A stretch of 58,851 nucleotides of DNA. It comes from Scedosporium boydii. Taxonomy: Eukaryota > Ascomycota > Sordariomycetes > Microascales > Microascaceae. The translations under genes were made by a program, and so were the position numbers. The notes under the pieces are model-generated. The model saw only the letters and a list, made by a program, of their open reading frames with translations, had not been told where the DNA came from and did no database searches. Positions 22,401 through 31,774 of this stretch are shown here, piece after piece. The stretch spans positions 1-58,851 of the forward strand of contig NJFT01000243.1 of assembly GCA_002221725.1 (NCBI GenBank), given 5' to 3'. Each line of letters starts with the position of its first letter. The first letter of the stretch is position 1.

Positions 22401-23091
22401 ACGGAAGGCTTTTGAAAAATTCGCCATCGAAATCGATCTTGCTGAAGTCGTAGAGGTTAATGTCCTCACCCGAGTTGAACTGGCGGGCATACTCCTCGAG
22501 CTCCTGTATGCTCATGATACGAGGATCCTCCGGGCGAGCCATCTCCGCGATACTTCCATCCAAGTCGGGAAGATGATACGGGTCTTGTTTGTGGAACTTG
22601 CGATTCCTCATCCTCTCCTGCTTTGACATGCCTATCTCTTGGACGTAAACAACATCGTTCATATCCGGAAGCGGTTCCTCCTCTTCGTCAACCGTTCCCC
22701 TTGCGGCCTCCCTTTTTCTCCGGTCCACCTCTTCTTCAGCGATCCGATGCATCTGCACCGCCAGCAACTTCCCCGCCGTCCTCGTGGCATCCTCGCGCCT
22801 TCCCTCCCTCCGCCTCTTCCTCCCAAGGATGGTCTGCCTCTTCAGCGCCGGCGCGCCGCCATCGAATACGAAGACAGGCAGAATACCAAACCATAGCAGC
22901 TTGCATATGCGGCGGAAGAACCCGACGACGTGGGAGTTGCGCAGGGCATTGCCCTCCTTGTCGCGCACGGCCTTGAGGAACTGGTAGATCCAGATGGAGG
23001 CGTCGACAGCGAGGCGCTTGCGGTTGAGGGTGGCGAGGTTGGTGGGGCGGGCGCAGGGGTGGACGACTTGCCAGAGGCCGTTTACACCCAT
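19456..23091 (-). CDS. RAD2: XPG/Rad2-type structure-specific endonuclease for nucleotide excision repair
   Basis: A single intronless frame encodes 1211 residues, within the normal range for Rad2/Rad13/XPG. The N-nuclease block begins at residue 1 (MGVNGLWQVVHP, LAVDASIWIYQF, VFVFDGG with the catalytic Asp residues). The I-nuclease block lies near residues 845-960 with APMEAEAQCAEL and GIVTDDSDIFLFGG, which supply the metal-binding acidic residues, then the helix-hairpin-helix LGSDYAEGLPGVGPVTA. The two are split by a long acidic spacer, the hallmark of XPG against FEN1 and EXO1. QANITRFF near residue 1085 is a perfect PCNA-interacting box. The C-terminus is acidic then basic (KRARGGARRRGKK), a likely nuclear signal. 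The enzyme makes the 3' incision in nucleotide excision repair with TFIIH. The schizosaccharomyces name is rad13. Confidence 0.96.
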   Translation of the reverse strand: MGVNGLWQVVHPCARPTNLATLNRKRLAVDASIWIYQFLKAVRDKEGNALRNSHVVGFFRRICKLLWFGILPVFVFDGGAPALKRQTILGRKRRREGRREDATRTAGKLLAVQMHRIAEEEVDRRKREAARGTVDEEEEPLPDMNDVVYVQEIGMSKQERMRNRKFHKQDPYHLPDLDGSIAEMARPEDPRIMSIQELEEYARQFNSGEDINLYDFSKIDFDGEFFKSLPSADRYNILNAARLRSRLRMGLSKEQLEDMFPDRMAFSRFQIERVRERNMLTQRLMREAGMTGLDLTLNVNARVAGEKDREYILVKNEGAEGGWALGVVSKEKDLGERHKPIDVDAIQFEYQAKAEGEDEEDDDFEDIPIPGLNRLPPVSRSQELLDRVENLDEDPDSLFVGHDVEEPEANEGAESRLHPEEEDDINRAIALSLRSQHGVGDEPTPSPEDDLFEDVEKPPPPVWKQRAAETAPKPIMSASGRMVAHIVNNRANASVSKQRVVDTRQDDESDSDSSVDLQKTLAKANRSKRAQPEASMPNIPNPFGGPLPFPKLDWTPALFTKRATEAVPKPAEQILEPVGEEDGDFDDLAGGFEREPRDNRAPKPLPPWLVNDSDIRDSLKQAQALEAEMNAADRDTAPEEQRDWAWQRQDAMIEISSSDGESDDIEIIDRPLSPGQDIPIDPALELTMSGAITGEDMEVTIREVSESVELEFEDVGVPFSTTTTAAEVPKPSAEASGAESPEPTFEDVGIQAQEPALTADAEVRPPDTTAEEPSKEHDDFLFNDNDDDAEEEFSDIEEAELMAQMEEEAQEHARFASELNNKTTQENLRDYEKELRQLRTQQKKERRDADEVNDTMVAECQTLLGLFGIPYITAPMEAEAQCAELVHLGLVDGIVTDDSDIFLFGGTRVYKNMFSSNKFVECYLSSDLEKEMSLSREQLAALAQLLGSDYAEGLPGVGPVTAVEIISEFPGPDGLKNFKEWWDDVQHHSRPKEADATSPFRRKFRKSQATKLFLPPGFPSPAVTEAYLKPEVDDSTEAFQWGVPDVEGLRQFLMSTIGWGKERTDEVLLPVVKDMNKREMEGTQANITRFFGGGVGAGRLEAFAPRQRATASKRMSEAVSKLKQKTLEQTMRSETQQGDVGGSTGGPTPTSKARGKQSRKRQRATVVDGSDAEFDGDLDGVEDGEEGDDDEPAPSKRARGGARRRGKKTAT

Positions 23092-23933
23092 TTCGCGATG
23101 GGTTTGGAGGTTGCGCTACGGCGACCTGATGCGATGGGGATAAAGGTCGTGTGTGAGTGGAAATGTGTGAGAGTCAGTATAAAGGCTGATTGAAATGGCT
23201 GCCCAGGCCGATTTCAGGTCTCTTGGAGCAAATGGCGCATTGTCTCATGCGTCACCCAAGGCTTCTCAAGCGACGCAAAGGTGATAAACTATGGTAAGGC
23301 TCTGGGGATGGAAGGGCTAGTTTCTCGGTTGATGGGATGGAAGTCGCGATGTTGAGGAAATTCACGAGTCGGACTTGGAAGCTTCACAGTCCAACCGTAA
23401 AAACCCTAGATGCTGCCTAAAAATAGTCTACATAGGCCTGTCCAGATTGTTCATCGAGCGCTGACGCACTATAGAACAGTGGAGGCGACACAGTGTACTC
23501 CGTAGAGCCTGCTGCTGCTCCACTAGCTGCACGGGGACAGCTTTTGCTTATGTACAACGTCAGACGGCGGTGGTGAAATGACAACGGGCACCATCAATTC
23601 ATCAATTATCAGCGATTCCCAAGTCAACTTCATGATGCTATGCAACCGTAATACGAACTACGTTTATCCCTCTTCTTAGTGGTATGGTTCACGTCCTCGG
23701 GGATAGATTCGAGAGTTAACAAACTTTTTTGAATAATCACACACTACCGAGGAAAATGAGAATACAAAAAGGATCGTCTTCCAAGTCAAGGTGAGAGCGC
23801 GTTACCAGAACGAACTCGATATCCAGCAACAAAATGAGTGAATTGGGGCCAAGTGAAATGAGCAGAGCAAGCTAGGGAGAAAAATACAAAAAAGAAGAAG
23901 AAAGAAAAACCATCGGAAACTGGCACTGGAATC
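23092..23933. other. RAD2 promoter and 3' flank of the C2H2 gene
   Basis: About 840 bp without a gene between two minus-strand genes. Nothing beyond a TACTCCGTA near-palindrome at about 23492 stands out. Confidence 0.5.
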
Positions 23934-25483
23934 CTACCAGGAAGTATTCACACCCTGACTATCAAAATCGGTATATCCCGGTTGGTCAATGAGGGCATTG
24001 TTCCAGATGATGTCTCCTAGGTCACAGCGGAGTATATCCTCAAGATATTCTCCTGAACTCTCAGGGGTGGGTTCGGGTGCCGGCTGCGGAGGATCGCGAT
24101 AGATGCCATCTGGCGTCCTGGATGGTGATCTTGACCTCGCTCGCAAGTCGCTTGAGTCTTTGTCCTCTTTGTTCCCTGCATAGGACTGGATAAGGCGACG
24201 CGCGCACTTTATGACAAGGTCGGTAGCTACGCGCTTCATATCGTCTTGGACATAATCGAGCTTCCGTTCAAGCTCCTCTTCTATCTCGCGTCGGATCAGA
24301 GGGGGTATCTCCTTACGGAGATACTGTTCTATGCCAATAATGGATGGCTGCTCCTCGTAATCTGGCCTAGACGTTAGTAGGTTTCCTACTGAGACTGTTG
24401 GGTCAACTTACAGGGGGTAGGAATGTCTAGAGCATCGGGGAAGATGATTTTGTAAATCTCATTCCACCTCTCCACCTCGCTTCCCTTCTCCTTACCAGGG
24501 CGAGCACGAATAGCCTGCTCTTGGGCTTCATTGATACCATGCAATGGCATGACGTCGACCTTCTCGCACCTCACATCATCTCGAAGATGGGCGTCGAACG
24601 CCTTATGATTCGCGAAGTCCTTTCTGCACCTTGGGCAGATGTATTTTGGGATCTTATGAACGCGGTAAAGATGCTCCCTGTAGAGATGTTAGCGAAGATT
24701 GGCCTTAGCACCCGACTCTAGAGCGTACTTACTTTAATCGATGAATGGAAGGGAATCCAGGATGAACGCATGCAGTTGACTTGGTGCACCTAGAAGGGTC
24801 ATGCTTATAAAAGGGGCATGCGAGTTTTCGCTCTCCGTCCCCACCATCCTTCCGCGCTCGCTTCGGGGCTTTCCCCCCACGCCGTCCATCGCCTCCGGCA
24901 CCGTTGCCATCTGGAGATTCATCTCTCTGCTGGCGCTTGTTCGATTTCCTGCCGCCTTGATTCTCCTTGTCTTCATCGGGATCATCGCGGTGTCCACTAC
25001 AGCAGCCACCGCGGCTCCCTTTGCCTCTCCCGCCGGTGGATCCCCTGGAGCGATTGGCGCCATCGCCTTCTTGAAGTGGAATAGTCTTGTCAAGCCATTC
25101 CATTATGATGGCCATGACATTATCGACAATCTGAGCCTTTCGCCTCTCCAAGGCAGACTGGCTTGGAGTATCGGATTCCAAAGGAGAGGCCGATCTAATA
25201 GCAACCCGTCTGCCCCATTCAGTTAGATTCAAATCTTTCAATGGAAGAGAAGAAGAAGAAAAGGCGAAAGACGAACTCTGATCTAACCCTCTCAACCCCA
25301 GTACCTCCTTGTCCCGTAGAAATGACCGAGGAAGTCTAGTAGAATCCATATCAGTGAACAGTTCTTTTAGATGTGTCAAGGGACTGTCCGACTTACATCT
25401 TGAGCGACGCGACGGGAACTCGATGTCGACTGGCCTGCGGTTCTTACAATGTCGGGCTTCCCATTACTTTTCCCACCTTTCAT
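23934..25483 (-). CDS. Fungal C2H2-type zinc-finger-like protein of unknown function
   Basis: The reliable part is exon 2 (to 24733), exon 3 (24677-24412) and exon 4 (24361-23934), joined by 55- and 50-bp introns. They spell the common filamentous-fungal domain ACPFYKHDP, a Cys pair (CTKSTAC), PSIHRLKEHLYRVH, then a finger CPRCRKDF with His at the LRDD block, and the IYKIIFPDALDIPTPYYE end. The family is widespread and uncharacterised; nuclear or heterokaryon-related roles have been guessed. The middle is basic, Gly- and Asp-rich; the C-terminal third is helical and charged. The 5' end is uncertain: exon 1 at 25483-25397 (start MKGGKSNGK) has a perfect GTAAGT donor in phase 0, and an acceptor at 25278 restores frame; a start at 25346 or 25379 with no first intron is the alternative. 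Confidence 0.78.
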
Positions 25484-27333
25484 GCTGCTTGCAGTCAACC
25501 GCGACAGATATCCCTTGGGAATTAGTTTCGGCCTCAGCAGCTGAGCCTTGGAATAGGAGACTAGGTCCCCGGAGCAAAATGCCAGATATGGCAGTCTAGC
25601 TGCACAATGGATATCGCCGACAAAGGTGCTGTGTGTAGGGAGAAGAAGCTCTGGTCTTTGTGGGTATAGCAACATGCTTTGAAGAGTAGCCCTCTCAGGA
25701 AATGGGAATGCTGCTCAGGTCCGACACATTCTCGGGCGTACTTTTCGAAATGAACGTGTCAGTTGTATCTCAGCCGAATGTACCGCGCGCCTAGCAGTGT
25801 GATGGGATAGGTCAAGATCGACAGCGTATAAGCTGTCCAAAAGGGAATCTAGTTGGAAGAATGATTGGTCTTGAGAGGAAAGAGGACTTCTAGGTCTAGG
25901 GCACCAGCGCGAGGCGTGGATAGGAAAGCTCAGACTCTCTCAGACTCACGCGGATATCTAGACAGGTATTTATAGAGAGCTCAACACGAAACACGGATGG
26001 CTCTATCTACGGAGAACTGAACGCTCAAATGCGCACAAGTTGAACTTGAGCGGAGATGAAGGGACGAAAGGGTTGCGTGAAGGCGGCCCTCCTTTCCAAG
26101 CAATTCTCCAATCATCCTCCCGAGCCCTCCGAGTGTCCAGAGACGTGGCTGATGACGGAAACAAAACAAGTCCCATTGGAGCTTCGGTTAATGAGTATGA
26201 TGCGGGGGCCGTCCGATTTGGTACAAGTCTTTCCATGCGAGGAATCTCCCGCGGGATGTGATGGATGCATGCATTATGACTGACTTAGCGTAGCCTTGTG
26301 GGGATTTAAGTGAGGGCCGGGGGAATATGGCCCGATAGGATAATCACGTCCTTACATACTACCAAATATAACTCGTTCGAGGACGAGAAGGACCTGGAGA
26401 ACGAAACTGTGAGTCGACTCGCCGACAATGCCAGCAGTCGTAGGCAGGCATTGATCGACAATGGGAGCAATTCGGAGACGCAAAGATGGCCAGTTTCCTG
26501 CTGCCATGATCCAACACACAGAAGCCAATGAAGGCATCATATGCCGCTGCATGGTGAGCACAAGGTAGGACCCAGGCCGCCTCCTCTAGATGGGGGTTGT
26601 GGCTCTGGTCACACGAAGTATATTAGAAGACCGCAAATGTCTCCTATGATAAGTCCAAAGAAGGCACTAGTCTTCCAGCATGCATACCATGGTTCTATAA
26701 TCAGAGACTCCATTACTATTTCGGACGGGGAGGGGTGTGGTTGGCGAGAAGTCTCAGAGGTGCCCTCAGCAGACCACCTGCATGCATCCAACCCCGGCCG
26801 CAACACCGGTAGCCAGCCGGAGGGTCGCGAACCCACCTGGGCCATGAATGTGTCTTGGAAGATAAGGCGGACTCTGCAGAAGTCACATCGTGATGACGAA
26901 TCGCGTTCTGAGCAAGCGAACCCGGAGAATCACGGCATGGAGGGAGGAGGGAGGAGAAGGGATGCCGTCGGGAATACGAGTATTATGAGTCAACGACGCG
27001 GCGGGCAGCCACCGACGGGCCTCAATTACGCAAATGAGCATATGGCTCAAGTCTCCTTTAATCAATTGGAAACTTTCCGACTGCTCAAGGCGCGTTGTTG
27101 GCAGAAAGCGCATCTCAAGGTTGGAGTGCAAGGTGGGTGAGATGTTCTTCCCTCACCAAGACCCCACCTTGACCTTCGGGGTGACGTCTTGGTCGGAGTG
27201 ATATTTTTGGTGGGGTGCCAGACCATCAGACAACTCACCCCACACCCAATCCTTCCGTTCAGCCTGGTCGGCGCTCACCACTCATTCACCTCTGCATCTT
27301 TCTCGACACCCTCGCTCCCCGCAAGCAATCATT
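25484..27333. other. Divergent spacer between the C2H2 gene and the NAA38-like gene
   Basis: About 1.85 kb without a supported gene. A 199-codon plus-strand frame at 26541-27140 has low-complexity basic composition and no family signal. The ends should hold the two promoters. Confidence 0.45.
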
Positions 27334-27867
27334 ATGGAGTCATCCCAGACTACAATAGAAATCAGGGAGAGGGAAATCCAAGAAGCCCGGGATTACCTAA
27401 GCTCCCTAATCAACAAATATCTTCGGGTCACCTCGAAGGATGGTCGCATCTTCTGGGGCCAGTTCAAGTGCATAGATCCCGTCCGTCTCACTCACAATCC
27501 AGATCATTTTATTTCTTTCTATCTTCTTCTTTTCTTTTGCCCCCTCTTCCTCCTTGCCACTTCCCTCCCCCGATGCGCGATGCGGGCGACTAACAGTTCT
27601 TCCCAGGATCGGAACATCATCCTCTCCCAAACCTTCGAGTACAGACAACCCTCCGCCAAGAAGCGTCTCGAAGCCGCCCAGAATGCCGGCGACGCCGAAA
27701 AGGTGACCCTGCAGATGTCGTCACGCTTTCTCGGCCTCGTCGTGGTGCCGGGGATGCACATTGCGAAAATTGAACTTGAGGAGTTTGCGAGCCAGCTCAA
27801 GAAGCCGTCTGCGAGGGCGGCGGAGGCGTTGCAGAAGCAGAAGGAAATACAGCAGCAGCAACGGTAG
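27334..27867 (+). CDS. NAA38: LSM-domain protein, NatC auxiliary subunit NAA38-like
   Basis: Two exons (27334-27480 and 27607-27867) give 135 residues. The Sm fold is split by the intron: Sm1 runs LINKYLRVTSKDGRIFWGQFKCIDP, and continues after the junction as DRNIILSQTFEY; Sm2 is SSRFLGLVVVPGMHIAKIEL. This VVVPG-H-I-KIE signature is that of LSMD1/Naa38 and not of the spliceosomal LSm proteins. Naa38 is the small partner of the Naa30/Naa35 NatC acetyltransferase, which acetylates N-termini co-translationally in the cytosol. The C-terminus is a Lys/Gln-rich helix. The donor GTCCGT is unusual; the acceptor has a CTAAC branch. The 126-bp intron is open and in frame, so unspliced mRNA would also code. 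Confidence 0.8.
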   Translation: MESSQTTIEIREREIQEARDYLSSLINKYLRVTSKDGRIFWGQFKCIDPVRLTHNPDHFISFYLLLFFCPLFLLATSLPRCAMRATNSSSQDRNIILSQTFEYRQPSAKKRLEAAQNAGDAEKVTLQMSSRFLGLVVVPGMHIAKIELEEFASQLKKPSARAAEALQKQKEIQQQQR

Positions 27868-28354
27868 GCAATCGCGACTTGGGTGAGCCACTGGTCTGGC
27901 ACACTTAGCTATCATGTGGTCATGACTGGCCGGTAGGGGAAGACTCTTGTGAGAATCAAAGGGACGGATTGGGATGGCTATTGATGGTCTACATATTTTG
28001 GAGTTCGGCGTCACAAATCAACTTGTATATATAGAGCCTTCTGAAGTCTTCCTAATATTCAAGATGTATGACTGTATCTGTAACAACATTACATGGGACC
28101 TTCAAAACATGTACGAACAAACTCCAATATAATACCCAAACAGTCCCTTGAGCGGTGTAAAACCCACCCGGTCCAATTAGTTAAATTTTCCCAACGGTTT
28201 CGAACCTCGAACCTCGCACCGATTCGACAGGGGCAAACAGGTCTCGAAAGCTTGAGCCCCTAAAATCACCCGACTCTGATGTATTACGCACCAATCCACC
28301 CATTAGTATCGCCTGAGCATGCCCACTTCGTCTAAATGGATCGCATGGTCTTCG
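27868..28354. other. Convergent 3' spacer, NAA38-like and PIL1
   Basis: The 487 bp hold two 3' ends. A direct repeat CGAACCT-CGAACCT lies near 28200. Nothing else stands out. Confidence 0.5.
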
Positions 28355-29820
28355 TCATGCAGCATGTACTTCCTTGCTGCGCCCCCTAGCCTCACCATTA
28401 CCGTTGACGCGGCTGCTCGAAGCTACCGATTCACGATTGTCATCAGAATCTAGGTCCTCTTTATCATGCAGCCTGTGCTCTTGTTCCTCATCTTCATCTT
28501 CGTCCTCATCATCGGTTCTAGCAACTTCCCATGAGTCTTGGTCGTGCATTGGGACATCCTGCCCCGATAGATCTAGGCCTTCGCTGCGAGCTCGGATGTG
28601 GTTGCGGCGACGTTGCGATAGTGTTCGGGCACGGACAGATAGTTTAGAGTGAACAGCAGCATTTGCGGTAATCCAGTTGGTAAGGGCGTCTTCGCAGTCC
28701 TGAATGATGGCTTTGCTGGCTTCGTAGCCGTCATAAGCTGCTCTCGTCTCGCCCGGCGTTACCGGGGTGTCATCGATCAGATCCAAAAGGTGTTTTCCGT
28801 AACCGGCGATGATTGCTACTTTCTCAGAGTGTTCCCGGAGTGCATCGAACTGGTAGGAATAGGCGGCCTTGACTTTCTCGCGCGTAATGTTGGACAGTTG
28901 AGCTTCGGCAACGAGCGATTCGGCCTCGGCTCGGACGAGTTCCTGTTCGAGGACGACAATCTTGGGAGAGTTGGGTTCCTTATACTTGAGCTGGGCGATT
29001 TGGTCCATGATCTTTTGCTTGCCTATAGTAGCTTCGCATTAGCTCCGGTTATAGTCGACAGGTGTATCTACGCGGGGTACTCACGGTCGCGGCATGGCTG
29101 CACCGAGGCCTCGATGTTTCGGATACCCTTCATCGTCACGCGGTATTGGTCATATCGGTCTACGAGTTGGTCTTCGAGCTCGCCGATCTCGTAAAGGAGA
29201 ACCCCGAGCTTGTCGGTAATGTCGGAAACGTCTTCGTCGCAAGCTTCGCCCCAGTTTGAGAGTTGGTGCTATCGAGCGAGGACATCTTAGCAGGTTTTCT
29301 TCTCGCAGGGGGTAGTAGAGATGGAGACAGAGAAACACATACCGCAACTTCCATGCGCTCCTTGGCTACTTGTTCCAAGCTGCGCATGACGTTCTTTTCC
29401 ATCTTCACGAGTTGAGTAAGCTTCTTCGCAAGGTCGGGCCCGAAGGCGCCTGCGGTTCTACCTCGAAGTGCATGACCTATGTATGCGTATCGCAAATGAT
29501 TAGCTTGTTGGCGTCGCTACGAGGGGGTGTTTCTAAGTTGTCGGTTGGAGGGGAGAGGCAGATTTGGTGTCGCGGAGGAGTACTCGTAATCGTTCGGACC
29601 GCACTTACTGAGCGAGGCACGGCCAAAAATTCTTCCGGACTTTGTGCTCGACGGAGGCGGAGGAGGATTCTAGACAATTGATCGCGAGTCAATACCCGAG
29701 TCGCAATGCTCAGCGGCGACAGGAAGACACCGACAGTTTTCGGTTGGGCACAACTCGGCTTACCTGGATTTGCGACGCGGTTGGCGCCCGAGTCCTGCGC
29801 ATAGAATATGTGCGATGCAT
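28355..29820 (-). CDS. PIL1: Eisosome core BAR-domain protein Pil1/Lsp1
   Basis: Five exons (29820-29764, 29669-29609, 29476-29343, 29268-29085, 29022-28355) join in frame to 367 residues. The start MHRTYSMRRTRAPTASQ is the conserved Pil1 N-terminus, followed by NPPPPPSSTKSGR, the block TAGAFGPDLAKKLTQLVK, the motif QLSNWGEACDEDVSDITDKLG, and VLEQELVRAEAESLVAEAQ of the BAR core, then VTPGETRAAYDGYEAS. The C-terminus is acidic (runs of Asp/Glu) with a short basic end. Pil1 and Lsp1 assemble on PI(4,5)P2 to shape furrow-like eisosomes at the plasma membrane; TOR- and Pkh-linked kinases act on them. Four introns were placed by GT-AG ends and homology. Fungi have Pil1 and Lsp1 paralogues, and the sequence alone does not tell which this is. 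Confidence 0.94.
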
Positions 29821-31774
29821 TGTGAATGACGATGATGAATACCCAAGCGACGGAGAAAGCGAGTGTATTGGATAGACGGTTCGGATCGCGGTTCCTTATG
29901 TTTCTGGCTTTCGTTCCCTCGAGCTTCGCCTGTCTCTGGCCTGTTTTGTTCGTCTGGTTGTGGGTGGTGTTCGGGCAATGTTGAGAAGTGGTTGCAGGTC
30001 TTCTTGGCGGTACTGATGTGATTTCGGTTCCGGGATCTGTCGACCGACCTTGATCCAACGTAATTACTGCGGCAGGAACAGGAACAGCGACAACGACGGC
30101 AGCGGGCCAAGCAATATGAGCCCAAAGTTAATGATCAAAGATGATTCTAGTATCGGCACTGGGGTACATATGATATAGGCAGCCAAAAAAGGGAACCTGG
30201 GACGGGCGTAGGATTTAAAAGACCAGAGGGCGGCATGTGCATGCTCAGGTCGAAACGACGAAAGCTGCAGGGCCAGAGGCAAAAGTGCCCAGTTCGTCTT
30301 GGTTCAGACGTCATCTGCGGGTGTACAAGGCCCGATTCTCTTTCAATGTTGGGTCAATGTTAAGCCCCAAGAAGTAAGAACTTAAGAAGTACCGCCGCTA
30401 TGGTCCAATTGATATCATGGAGGGGCGATCCAACCACGTCGGACCACTCGGGATGCTATCAACACAGGGCTCTACACTACTGGTCTTGGAAGCTATATGA
30501 TGGTGTAGTAGTCGCCGAAGCCGTAAGCCAAGTCTAGTCCATCTCATGAGACGGGGATCTATCTGTTTAGATGGCTATAGTTGCTATTCGTGTCTTGGAA
30601 AAGAAAGTTTATCTCGAGCCAACATGCCTACTTGGTCCCTTCTTACGCTTGTACGAAGTAGTCATTGCCGGATTGCCATTCCCAGTCATGTACCCTCCAC
30701 CTGGTTGTTGCAGACTGCATTTGCATTTGTGGCTCGCAGTTTCAAGTGGTTTATATACTTCGTAGCTGTACTTGGCAATGTGGATTGCGCGTGGTTGGCC
30801 AATTTTTGTTCCCCCATACCGCCTCCCGAGCACTCTTTCTCAACACCAAGCACCCAACCCAATCCGAAAGGGCGAGCGGAACCATCCTTACTATTGCGAC
30901 GAACATTTACTGCGATCGATGGCAGTGACACGCCGTGCCTCTCTTCCCGGAAAGTACTTGCCAACGGACGCAGTGACCAGTTCTCGGTGGTTCCTTTTTA
31001 TGGTCTGGCTTCCCTTGAGGTTTTCAATAGACTATAGTGGCAAAGTTACTTCCTAGCCCCAATTCGTGATGGGATGAAGTTCGCCAGAACCCAAATAATA
31101 GGGCTTTCGATGAATGTCTTGGTGTCGTCATTGTGCTTTTTTGGTGATGAGGCGGAGCTAGCAGTTGGTTTCAGTCCCCCATCGTCCTCGGCTCTTGGTT
31201 CCGGTGGATCAGATCCTGCCTGTCCGTCCAGGTTCTGCTTAGTCAGTAGTCTTACAGGGATTCCGTGTCCCGTTTGCGCGCCTTTTGCCTGGCTCCGAGA
31301 TTCGCGATGCTTCGATTCAGACGCGTCTATTAAATTTCAAGGAATGTAACAATCGCGACAAAACGAGAGCGAACGCCGAGAATCGTGCAGCAAGCCCTCT
31401 TCTTACACTTCTGCCTAGGTTTGAATGGACGTGCATTGAATGTGACGACTTTCTTCCCACCGGTGTGTACTGTCGGATTGTGAAGTGGTTGCACTGGACA
31501 CTCGAGTGAAAGGGGAGAATGGTCGGCCTTGTTGGTAGCAACAATTGAGGATCGAACGGTACTCTGGGGTCCCGCTCTTGCCTTGTAGTATCTGTGGGTG
31601 CCTTCGATCTTGTCTTTCGTTTTATTTCTCTTTCTTTTTCTTGGATACTATACCCCGTATTCTTCTTGCTATTTGTGTCCTTCCTTCGTCGTGTTTCGTT
31701 TCGGGAACCATCACCACCGGCCCGGCGCCCCCGCTCGTGGCCCTTAAAGAGCCGCCTTCTACGATTGCGTTGCC
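29821..31774. other. Divergent promoter region, PIL1 and KMT6
   Basis: About 1.95 kb separates the two starts. No gene is supported. Two exact nonamer copies lie at 30652-30660 (TACGAAGTA) and 30756-30764 (TACTTCGTA), in opposite orientation 104 bp apart. Confidence 0.5.

Noticed and set aside
26541..27140. 199-codon plus-strand frame
   Set aside because: Low-complexity basic composition, no motif, and no splice or promoter support; kept only as a note.
28141..28320. Possible tRNA because of GGTTCGA-like words
   Set aside because: No cloverleaf can be drawn: acceptor and anticodon stems do not pair and no A/B box spacing fits.
29477..30058. 193-codon minus-strand frame at the PIL1 5' end
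   Set aside because: It runs through PIL1 introns 1 and 2 in the wrong frame; the spliced model gives the exact conserved Pil1 N-terminus.
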